DNA of 64,000 bases from Bacteriovoracaceae bacterium (GTDB taxonomy: Bacteria; Bdellovibrionota; Bacteriovoracia; Bacteriovoracales; Bacteriovoracaceae), in assembly GCA_013141065.1 (NCBI GenBank), contig JABFRR010000010.1, positions 1-64,000 of the forward strand. Direction: 5' to 3'. The notes beneath the pieces are model-generated. The model was not told the origin of the DNA. It did not search any database and saw only the letters and a list, made by a program, of their open reading frames with translations. The position numbers were made by a program, and so were the translations under genes. Positions 35,192-42,943 of the stretch are shown here, one piece after another. Numbering within the stretch: position 1 is the first letter of the stretch; each line of letters opens with the position of its first letter.

Positions 35192-36363
35192 TGTCTGGTG
35201 GTCATCATGAAGAAAATGCAGAAGAAAAAATTCTTTTAGGAGACATGGAAGTTTTGAAGTCAGATTTATTGACTTTAAATATGGGCCCTCAGCATCCAGC
35301 GACTCACGGAGTTTTAAGAGTAGAAATAAAAACAGATTCAGAAATTGTCGTTGAAGCCATTCCCCATATTGGTTACCTTCACCGCTGTTTTGAAAAACAT
35401 GCAGAAAATCTAGATTATAGAGGAGTTATCCCTTTTGTTGACCGCATGGATTATTTGGGTGCCATGAACATGGAATGGGGGTACGCCCTTACAATTGAAA
35501 AAATGCTGGGGACTGAAGTACCTAAGCGTGCAGAATACATTCGTATTCTTGTAGCTGAACTTCAAAGAATTGCCTCTCATTTACTTTTCTTTGGAACTTA
35601 CGCTATCGACCTAGGAGCTTTCACTCCCTTTTTATATGCTTTCCAAGACAGAGAACAAATCCTAAGAATTTTCGAAGAATTAAGTGGAGCACGCCTTCTA
35701 TATAACTACATTTGGATTGGTGGTGTTTGGAATGATATTAATGATTCACAACTAGCGAGAGTCAAAACTTTCTGTGATGAATTTGAATTAAATCTTAAAA
35801 AATATCATGATCTCGTTGGACACAACAAAATATTTATTGGAAGAACAGCCAATGTCGGTATTCTCACACCAGAGCAATGTTATGATTACGGGGCTACTGG
35901 CCCAGTCCTTCGTGGTTCAGGAGTAAAATGGGATCTTCGTCGTAAAAAACCATACGGACTTTATGAAAAATTTGATTTTGATGTTCCAGTTGGAACAGGA
36001 GTCAAAGGAACAGTAGGGGATTGCTGGGATCGTTACGAAGTACGCGTTTTAGAAATGTTTGAATCAATTAAAATTATTCGACAAGTTCTAGAAGGAATTG
36101 AAGAAGGCCCGGTCATGGGTAAAGTTCCAAAAATTATTAAAGTTCCAGCAGGTGAAATTTATTTAAAGACTGAATGTCCGCGAGGAGAATTGGGCTACCA
36201 CCTTATCTCGGATGGTGGAAAAACTCCTTACCGTTTAAAAATTAAGTCATCATGCTTTACACACGTATCGATGCTACCAGAAATGGCACCCGGACAAATG
36301 GTAGCAGACTTAGTTGCAACTATTGGAAGTATTGATATTGTTTTGGGCGAAGTTGACCGATAA
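35191..36363 (+). CDS. nuoD: NADH-quinone oxidoreductase subunit D
   Basis: NuoD (49-kDa subunit) forms much of the quinone cavity with NuoB. The 390-residue protein has the signature NMGPQHPATHGVLR, the quinone-site HGVLR His, RIASHLLF, GVKWDLRRKKPY and the C-terminal GSIDIVLGEVDR. It is complete. Confidence 0.96.
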   Translation: MSGGHHEENAEEKILLGDMEVLKSDLLTLNMGPQHPATHGVLRVEIKTDSEIVVEAIPHIGYLHRCFEKHAENLDYRGVIPFVDRMDYLGAMNMEWGYALTIEKMLGTEVPKRAEYIRILVAELQRIASHLLFFGTYAIDLGAFTPFLYAFQDREQILRIFEELSGARLLYNYIWIGGVWNDINDSQLARVKTFCDEFELNLKKYHDLVGHNKIFIGRTANVGILTPEQCYDYGATGPVLRGSGVKWDLRRKKPYGLYEKFDFDVPVGTGVKGTVGDCWDRYEVRVLEMFESIKIIRQVLEGIEEGPVMGKVPKIIKVPAGEIYLKTECPRGELGYHLISDGGKTPYRLKIKSSCFTHVSMLPEMAPGQMVADLVATIGSIDIVLGEVDR

Positions 36364-36391
36364 CTTACACATAACTCATTAGGGAACTATT

Positions 36392-36916
36392 ATGGAAACG
36401 ATTCACCTTAAAAAAAATATAGAACCAGAACTTACTCTGGGCCAATGGTTTCGCAATGTTTATGAAGCAATTAAGTCGACGGCTATTGGACTTAGTATTA
36501 CTTTTAAATACGTTTGGGGCAAAGATGTTGTCACCATCGAATACCCAGAAGTAAGAGAAGAACTTCCTTCTAACTCACGATCTCGTCTTTTTAATGATGC
36601 TGAAAATTGTATCTCTTGTTTGCAGTGTGCAGTGTCTTGTCCGGTTGATTGTATTTACATTGCAGCCGTTAAAAGACCAACAGATGCTCCGAAAATGAAA
36701 ACCAAAGACGGGACACCAATTCGCTTAGACTTAAAACAATACACCATCGATACAGCTCTTTGCTGTTACTGTGGACTCTGTACGACCGTGTGTCCGACTG
36801 AATGCCTAACTCATACTACAGATTATGAGTATGCTTCTTATACACTTGCTTCAATGAAGTATGACTACCTTGCACCTGATATACGTGCTTGGCGAACAAG
36901 AATCGTAAAATCGTAA
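36392..36916 (+). CDS. nuoI: NADH-quinone oxidoreductase subunit I
   Basis: NuoI holds clusters N6a and N6b. The 174-residue protein has two ferredoxin motifs: CISCLQCAVSCP and CCYCGLCTTVCP, with the N-terminal amphipathic region that lies on the membrane. It directly follows nuoD; nuoE, F, G and the membrane subunit H, usually between D and I, are absent. The 3' end overlaps the ChrA frame by 28 bp. Confidence 0.93.
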   Translation: METIHLKKNIEPELTLGQWFRNVYEAIKSTAIGLSITFKYVWGKDVVTIEYPEVREELPSNSRSRLFNDAENCISCLQCAVSCPVDCIYIAAVKRPTDAPKMKTKDGTPIRLDLKQYTIDTALCCYCGLCTTVCPTECLTHTTDYEYASYTLASMKYDYLAPDIRAWRTRIVKS

Positions 36917-37962
36917 ATAACGAAATTAAAGAAGTCTTTTTTTATTTTCTTAAGCTGGGGGCCTTAGGCTTCGGGGGCCCTCTTGTCTTAGTTTCTAATA
37001 TGCAAAAAGATTGCGTAGAGAAAAAATGGCTGACTCAACATGAATTTACTTCGACATTTGCTTTGATTAAAGCGATGCCTGGCCCAGTGGCTTTCATGAC
37101 CTCTGTTTTTTTAGGTCGTCGTAAAGCAGGTTTTTGGGGAGGACTGGCTGCCGGAGTGGCAATTAATTTACCTGCTTTTATTCTCATGATTGTCTTTTCA
37201 ATTTTTTTCACCAAGCTTTCTCATTTATCATTTATGCATTCACTTATGTTAGGAATGCAGGCCTGTGCTCTTGGAGTGATTCTTGGAAGTCTCAAGGGTT
37301 TAGTAAAGGGCAATGAACGTAATGCCTCATTTTGGATACTGGTTATTATTGCTGCAGGTATAAATACAATTCATCCAGCTTATGAGCCATTGGTTATTTT
37401 GGGTTTTGGATTTTTGATGATCACCAAAGGAAAACTTCTTGATTTAGGGACCATGGCCTTGGTTTTTTTTAAAGCGGGAGCCTTGGTTTTTGGGAGCGGC
37501 CTCGCAATAGTACCGATGCTTCAATATGATGTAGTGGAAAAATATCAATGGCTTTCTCAAAGTGAATTTTTAGATGCATTGGCCTTTGGACAACTGACCC
37601 CCGGCCCAGTTGTCATTACTGCAACCTATATAGGTCAAAAAATGTATGGTTTACCAGGGGCTTTTATTGCAACATTTGCCATTTTTGCTGCTTCATTTTT
37701 TCACATGAGCACATGGTTTCCCCATGTTGTTAAAAGGCTAAGTGGAAAAATTTGGATAAAAGATTTTATTTTTGGAGCAGTTGCCGCAGTTGTTGGCCCA
37801 ATCATTATTGCTGTCTACAATCTTGGCAATAGTCTCGGTTTTTCTCTTCTGGTTGCCGCGCTATTTGTGGCTTCATTTTTACTGACACTTTTAACCAAGT
37901 TTCCCCTCTGGGCAGTTATTCCCTTGGGGGGGATTGTTAGTCTTGCGCTACAGTCTTTTTAA
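36889..37962 (+). CDS. Chromate transporter ChrA family protein
   Basis: The 357-residue membrane protein has the two homologous ChrA halves: GALGFGGPLVLVSNMQ with AMPGPVAF in the first and GALVFGSGLAIVPML with LTPGPVVITATYIGQ in the second. ChrA exports chromate; many homologues in metal-naive bacteria may move other oxyanions. The only early start is TTG at 36889, inside the end of nuoI, so the initiation site is uncertain. It overlaps the convergent RDD gene by 15 bp. Confidence 0.88.
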   Translation: MANKNRKIVNNEIKEVFFYFLKLGALGFGGPLVLVSNMQKDCVEKKWLTQHEFTSTFALIKAMPGPVAFMTSVFLGRRKAGFWGGLAAGVAINLPAFILMIVFSIFFTKLSHLSFMHSLMLGMQACALGVILGSLKGLVKGNERNASFWILVIIAAGINTIHPAYEPLVILGFGFLMITKGKLLDLGTMALVFFKAGALVFGSGLAIVPMLQYDVVEKYQWLSQSEFLDALAFGQLTPGPVVITATYIGQKMYGLPGAFIATFAIFAASFFHMSTWFPHVVKRLSGKIWIKDFIFGAVAAVVGPIIIAVYNLGNSLGFSLLVAALFVASFLLTLLTKFPLWAVIPLGGIVSLALQSF

Positions 37963-38511
37963 AAACTCTGCTTTTTTTTGGTTGTATTCATCTTCAGTTA
38001 AAATTCCTTTTTGATAGAGATTAAAAAGCTCTTCTAGGGACTGGGAATTTATACTGGTTGTTGATCGGTCAAAGGGGTGAGAGGAATTACCAAAAATAAT
38101 TTTTGATTGATCAACAAAGGTCTTCCAATAATTTTTTTCATCAAAACTTGTATCCAGTACGACAGTGTTTGCTACGAAGTCATGAAGCGTTTGCTTTTTT
38201 TCTGTCACAAGTGAAATAAGATATCCAAAAAAGAAGAGTGCACTTGAAAGGAAGGATACGGCAAAACGAATTAATGAATCCTTAATAGTCAGAATTGATC
38301 CATCACTTTTCACTACACAAATATCCATTATGGCCTTTCCTGGTGTGGCCTTCATTGGAGAGGTCTCAAAAATCATATGATAAAGAGCTGCAACAATGAT
38401 ACAAAGTGGTGGTATAAACCATGGAGCGATGGTGATTGCACAAATGAGCCAAATGATTAATCCATCAATAATGAAGGCGACAAATCTTTTTCCAAAGCTA
38501 GCAAAATTCAT
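37948..38511 (-). CDS. RDD-family membrane protein with SHOCT tail
   Basis: The 187-residue protein has an RDD domain: KRFVAFIIDGLIIWL in the first helix, ATPGKAIMDICVV, and further membrane helices, followed by a linker and a short SHOCT-like C-terminal helix pair (LFNLYQKGILTEDEYNQKK). RDD proteins are poorly understood; some are Na+/H+ antiporters. SHOCT motifs mediate oligomerisation. It is divergent from the urate cluster. Confidence 0.85.
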   Translation of the reverse strand: MNFASFGKRFVAFIIDGLIIWLICAITIAPWFIPPLCIIVAALYHMIFETSPMKATPGKAIMDICVVKSDGSILTIKDSLIRFAVSFLSSALFFFGYLISLVTEKKQTLHDFVANTVVLDTSFDEKNYWKTFVDQSKIIFGNSSHPFDRSTTSINSQSLEELFNLYQKGILTEDEYNQKKAEFLKRL

Positions 38512-38664
38512 ATACGTTTCCTTGATTTTTAAACTAGAAATTATTTACCATTAAAAAAATTCTATTCCCAGAGAATTAGAGTCATTTCGACTTTCTGCAC
38601 AGTACTTTTTTTAATGCTTTTATGCTCTAATTATCTCTCTCATTTTAATTAGTTAAGGATTGAT

Positions 38665-40302
38665 ATGAATCAAGATTTTTACGAATGGTTTCTCTTATTG
38701 GGCAGATGGCTTCATATAACAGTCGGTGTAACTTGGATTGGTACAAGCATCTTTTTTATGTGGCTCGATCGAACTTTTCAAAAAAATGCGGAATCTCTAA
38801 ATGCCGGCCATGTGGGTGAAGTATGGATGGTTCATGGTGGTGGATTTTATCATGTCGAAAAACTGTTAATGGGCCCAACCAAAGTACCTAAAGACCTACA
38901 TTGGTTTAAGTGGGAAGCTTACTGGACTTGGTTATCAGGAGCTTTTTTAGTCGTTATGATTTTTTATACAGGGGACGGGACTTATCTTCTCGATTCGAGT
39001 ATTTCAAGTATTAGCTATTTCCAAGCAGTCTGCTTAGGAATTTTTTCTCTCGTCGGTTCATGGATTTTTTATGATTTTCTTTGGGAGAGAAAGCTTACAA
39101 AAGAAAAACCCATTGTAGGACATTTCTTGACTTTGATGTGGTTTGTGGGAATGACTTATCTTCTTAGTAAAACTTTAAGTGGAAGGGCCGCCTATATTCA
39201 TATTGGCGGAATGCTAGGCACGTGGATGACGGCCAATGTTTTTATGAGAATTATTCCTCGTCAGCTAAAAATGGTTGAAGCTTCTAAAAATGGGACCCCC
39301 GTAAATCAAGAATGGGCCAAAAATGCTAAAAATAGATCGACACATAATACCTATTTTACCTTACCTGTTATTTTAATTATGGTTTCTAATCATTTCCCAA
39401 TGACCTATGGCCATGATTATAGTTGGCTTATTCTTTTAAGTTTAAGTGCTGCAGGGGCTTTGATAAGAGAGTATTTTGTTGTGAGATTGAATAATCCTAC
39501 ACGCTCAAAAATTTTTGGATTCTTGGGAGTTCTCATTTTAGCAACTGTAATGTTTACGACTAGTAACTCCGAAAATAATACTGAATCAATATCAACACCG
39601 ACTCCAGAGGCTACTCATAGTCATGTTCCAGTTGAACCCAATCCAACCTTAGCCGCGCCAATTGAAAATACAAACGAACTAACAGACGTAAAAGGTGTAG
39701 TGACTTTTACAGGAACTCCTCCTCAAGGTAAAAAACTCACACTACCTGGTGGATGCAAAAATGCGGAAAGCCAATTTAGTGATGAGGTCGTCGTTATTAA
39801 TGGAAAACTTAAAAATGTTTTAGTGAGAATAACAAAAGGTTTAGAGGGAAAAACGTTTAATGATGTTCCTCAAACTCCTGTTGTTTTTGACCAAAAAAAT
39901 TGTATCTATCACCCAAGAGTTGGAGCCGCGAGAGTTGGTCAAGAAGTCATTTTTATAAATAGTGACCCTATCTTTCATAATGTACGCTCTATAAGCACGT
40001 TCAACGCAAATTTTAATCTGGCCATGCCAAAAAAAGATATGAAGATATCAAAGCGGTTTTTAAAGGCAGAGTTTTTTGTTCAGGCTAAATGCAGCGTCCA
40101 TCCTTGGATGTCAGCGAGCCTGGCGATCATTGAACACCCTTATTTTGATGTGACTAAAGCGACTGGAGAGTTTACTTTAAAAGCCCTACCAAAAGGAAAA
40201 TATACACTTGAAGTTTGGCATGAAGTCTTTGGTGTTCAATCACAAGAAATAGTTATTGATGGACTCAATAAACCGGAATTGACTTTTAACTACAAAAATT
40301 AA
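38665..40302 (+). CDS. puuD: Membrane urate oxidase (PuuD) fused to a cupredoxin domain
   Basis: Residues 1 to about 295 match the membrane urate hydroxylase PuuD: LGRWLHITVGVTWIGTSIFF, HGGGFYHVEK, WFKWEAYWTWLSG and about eight helices. It oxidises urate to 5-hydroxyisourate. In characterised PuuD the C-terminus is a cytochrome c that takes the electrons. Here it is replaced by a Pro/Thr linker and a plastocyanin-like domain with copper ligands in FHNV and CSVHPWM, followed by a beta domain ending WHEVFGVQSQEIVI. No CxxCH is present. HIU hydrolase follows 14 bp later, which supports the pathway call. Confidence 0.88.
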   Translation: MNQDFYEWFLLLGRWLHITVGVTWIGTSIFFMWLDRTFQKNAESLNAGHVGEVWMVHGGGFYHVEKLLMGPTKVPKDLHWFKWEAYWTWLSGAFLVVMIFYTGDGTYLLDSSISSISYFQAVCLGIFSLVGSWIFYDFLWERKLTKEKPIVGHFLTLMWFVGMTYLLSKTLSGRAAYIHIGGMLGTWMTANVFMRIIPRQLKMVEASKNGTPVNQEWAKNAKNRSTHNTYFTLPVILIMVSNHFPMTYGHDYSWLILLSLSAAGALIREYFVVRLNNPTRSKIFGFLGVLILATVMFTTSNSENNTESISTPTPEATHSHVPVEPNPTLAAPIENTNELTDVKGVVTFTGTPPQGKKLTLPGGCKNAESQFSDEVVVINGKLKNVLVRITKGLEGKTFNDVPQTPVVFDQKNCIYHPRVGAARVGQEVIFINSDPIFHNVRSISTFNANFNLAMPKKDMKISKRFLKAEFFVQAKCSVHPWMSASLAIIEHPYFDVTKATGEFTLKALPKGKYTLEVWHEVFGVQSQEIVIDGLNKPELTFNYKN

Positions 40303-40316
40303 GGAAAGAATAAATT

Positions 40317-40640
40317 ATGATCAGCACACATATTCTCGATACAACTTTAGGAAAGCCAGCACAAAATGTGCGAGTGAGATTAGAAAAATCAAATGGAAAA
40401 ACTTGGGATCATCTTAGTGATGATGTAACTAACCAAGATGGAAGAATTGTTTTTAATTGTGCCTCTATTGCCGGGGATTATCGTTTGATATTTGAGACTA
40501 TCGATTACTATAAATCATTAAGCCAAGACTCATTTTTTCTCGAGGCCGTAGTGGCGTTCAGAGTGAGTGATGTTAACCGAAAATACCATGTTCCTCTTTT
40601 AGTGAATCCATACGCCTACAGCACTTATAGAGGAAGTTAG
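40317..40640 (+). CDS. 5-Hydroxyisourate hydrolase (transthyretin-like)
   Basis: The 107-residue enzyme hydrolyses 5-hydroxyisourate to OHCU, the second step of urate breakdown. It has the family signatures THILDTTLGKPA at the N-terminus, DGRIVF, HVPLLVNPYAYSTY and the C-terminal tetrapeptide YRGS, which distinguishes the enzyme from vertebrate transthyretin. It has no signal peptide, so it acts in the cytoplasm, downstream of the membrane urate oxidase. Confidence 0.96.
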   Translation: MISTHILDTTLGKPAQNVRVRLEKSNGKTWDHLSDDVTNQDGRIVFNCASIAGDYRLIFETIDYYKSLSQDSFFLEAVVAFRVSDVNRKYHVPLLVNPYAYSTYRGS

Positions 40641-40650
40641 GAAAAGACTT

Positions 40651-42891
40651 ATGACACATAAATTTGAAATTCCCTATTACCAAGATTATATCTCGCCTGA
40701 GATGTTTCAAGAGATTAATAAGTCAGCAAAAAATTATGCTGGTATAGATCATCTGATACATGTCGGAGAAACTGGTGGCCTTGAGACGATTGATTCAATG
40801 AAGTTTCTTTGTGAACTCTATGAACTCACAAAAAATCAATTAGGAGCAGTTTTAGAGCAACGCATACTTGATAGAAAATTTATCGATGAACGAACTAGTT
40901 CTTGTTATAAATTTAACCAATCATTAAAAATTGATTTCGAATCCAGTGACTACAAAACAATTTTAGGCATGGAAGATTCACAAGGTCGGGTGGTGATTGG
41001 CCCTCTTCATAAATTGTATGCAAAATCAGGTGGCGGTAAGCCCATAGCTGCACTTCCTGATTACCTAAAAGGCAACCACGTGACACTTTTTGGGCCTCCA
41101 GATAATGCTAAACTTTGTATAAATGCTATGAATGCCTTTCATCGAAAACTTAAAGATGAACCAGCAATCGTGGAAGAGTTATTAAAAACTCATGATAGCT
41201 CACCTAAATGGGGAGCTGATGATGAAGACTCAAAAACTCCACTGAGATTAGATTTAATAAGTGCGGGTGAAAATCTTACGCATTGTTTTGACCGCACATT
41301 AAAAGTGGAAGATGAAAAGTCTAAAAAAGTTTATGAACTTGTCAGTGAAAAATTATCACTTCCCATTAAACGTTTTCCTGGTTTAGCTTTGCCATGCTTC
41401 TTTTTATTTTATAAAGAAAACCCTATACCACTTCACTTGTATGATTTTGCTTTGCACCTCTTTAAGAATTGGCACAATCAAGAAGCATTAACTTTCTATG
41501 TACCAAAATTAGAAAACGAAGAAGAAGCTCGTTACATTCACCATATGATTAGTATCGCTGAAAAAATGATTCATGCTCTTCATAGTGATTATGTTGTAGG
41601 TTCTATTCGCTTAATGATTGTGCTTGAAAATCCTCGTGCGATCTTGCGGGTAAACGAAATTATGGATGAACTTCATCCTTATTTTGCAGGTGCTTCACTA
41701 GGCTGGCATGATTATCTTGGATCTACTGCGCGCTTATTTAAAGAAGATGGGAACTATCGCATTCCTGTGAAAGCTGATCCCAATATTGTCATTAAATATA
41801 TAAAAGGGTCTCATGACTTATTGGCCTCTGTCGTAGGATCGAGAGGTGGAATCAAAGTTGGTGGGATGTATGGAATACTTCCAACCACGACAGATTTATT
41901 TAGTGAATCCTTTCAAGTAACAATTAAAGGCTATATTAAAGATGTCATTACTCAAATGAAACGAGACCTGACAGGCTTTTGGGTGGCCCATCCGGATTTC
42001 GTGCGCATCGGATTAGCATTAGTAGAAGCATGGAAATTTTTTAAAAATGGTGATAAAACAAAATTAGATTTAGTCGTTAAAGGATTATTAGATAAAAAAT
42101 ATCATCAAGAAATTCTTGATTTTATTCATGGGCCTGACATAGAAGGCCTTCATGTTGACGATGAAATGTTTGTTCGTTCTTTATTAGTCGCAGACATTAA
42201 AGAATCGACTTATATAGCCAATAATCATCCTGATGAAATTCGCTACAATGTTTTTCAATCATTACAATACATAACTGACTGGCTTTCTGGAAATGGATGT
42301 GTAGCATTACCCTCTCAAATTAGCGGCACTGCCGTGAGAGTGATGGATGATTTGGCAACGGCTGAGAGATCGAGGTGGGAAGTTTGGCATGAAATTTACC
42401 ATGGTCGATTTAATTTAGATGAATTTTTAAAAATCACTCATGAAGAAATACATTTTATTAGAAAAGATAAATCTGATGATAAGAAAATCGTGCAAGTGAA
42501 ATGGGATGAAAGAACAGCTCTTTGGTATCCTGTCGCCATGAAAATCATGATTAAACTCATGACAGACCAAAAGCCCGTTGAATTTGCGACAGAACTTCTT
42601 TTACCTTTTACAATTCCCAGCATACGTCACTCTGAAAACCCGTGGGAAGAGGCGTGTAAAATAGATAACAAAAAGTTCAATATTCCAGGATCAATTAAAA
42701 GATTTAATTATTATTTTGAAATGTGCGGATCTTTTAGTTTTGCCAAAAATCAAAAAAAGAATTTAATCGTAGATCTGAATTCGATAGAAAAAAGTATTTT
42801 AGCTTTCACTAAAAATGAAATTATTGAAGCAGCTAGTTTTCACGGAGATATTGGTGAAGGAAAAAGAGCCTTGATCATATGGCTCAAGTGA
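40651..42891 (+). CDS. Malate-synthase-like protein running into an N-terminal half of OHCU decarboxylase
   Basis: The 746-residue protein has about 275 unassigned residues, then a malate-synthase-like TIM barrel: FYVPKLENEEEARYI (282 on), Glu326 in LENPRA, GWHDYLGS with Asp354, KVGGMYGILP (402 on), FWVAHPDF and MDDLATAERSRW with Asp567. That would condense glyoxylate and acetyl-CoA to malate. From about residue 680 it switches to OHCU decarboxylase (FNYYFEMCG, then SFHGDIG with the catalytic His at 731). The frame stops at UGA directly after this; the rest of the OHCU domain lies in the +1 frame. Confidence 0.8.
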   Translation: MTHKFEIPYYQDYISPEMFQEINKSAKNYAGIDHLIHVGETGGLETIDSMKFLCELYELTKNQLGAVLEQRILDRKFIDERTSSCYKFNQSLKIDFESSDYKTILGMEDSQGRVVIGPLHKLYAKSGGGKPIAALPDYLKGNHVTLFGPPDNAKLCINAMNAFHRKLKDEPAIVEELLKTHDSSPKWGADDEDSKTPLRLDLISAGENLTHCFDRTLKVEDEKSKKVYELVSEKLSLPIKRFPGLALPCFFLFYKENPIPLHLYDFALHLFKNWHNQEALTFYVPKLENEEEARYIHHMISIAEKMIHALHSDYVVGSIRLMIVLENPRAILRVNEIMDELHPYFAGASLGWHDYLGSTARLFKEDGNYRIPVKADPNIVIKYIKGSHDLLASVVGSRGGIKVGGMYGILPTTTDLFSESFQVTIKGYIKDVITQMKRDLTGFWVAHPDFVRIGLALVEAWKFFKNGDKTKLDLVVKGLLDKKYHQEILDFIHGPDIEGLHVDDEMFVRSLLVADIKESTYIANNHPDEIRYNVFQSLQYITDWLSGNGCVALPSQISGTAVRVMDDLATAERSRWEVWHEIYHGRFNLDEFLKITHEEIHFIRKDKSDDKKIVQVKWDERTALWYPVAMKIMIKLMTDQKPVEFATELLLPFTIPSIRHSENPWEEACKIDNKKFNIPGSIKRFNYYFEMCGSFSFAKNQKKNLIVDLNSIEKSILAFTKNEIIEAASFHGDIGEGKRALIIWLK
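42875..42891 (+). other. Apparent +1 frameshift site inside OHCU decarboxylase
   Basis: The upstream frame ends ...ATA-TGG-CTC-AAG-TGA. The downstream frame is open from 42875 and continues through GAG-CAG (Glu-Gln) into the rest of the OHCU domain. Only this 17-nt window is open in both frames. Skipping the T of TGA gives WLK-EQS; restoring two bases gives W-x3-EQ, the spacing normal for the family. Programmed frameshifting, a real mutation or a base-call error are all possible. Confidence 0.75.
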
Positions 42892-42943
42892 GCAGTCTCT
42901 AGTCTTTAATACTGAAGAATCAATTAAAAGTGAACTACAAAAT

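Noticed and set aside
42889-42943. Ordinary operon spacing between the malate-synthase-like and allantoicase genes
   Set aside because: The spacer translates in frame into conserved OHCU decarboxylase sequence, so it is coding and not a true intergenic gap.
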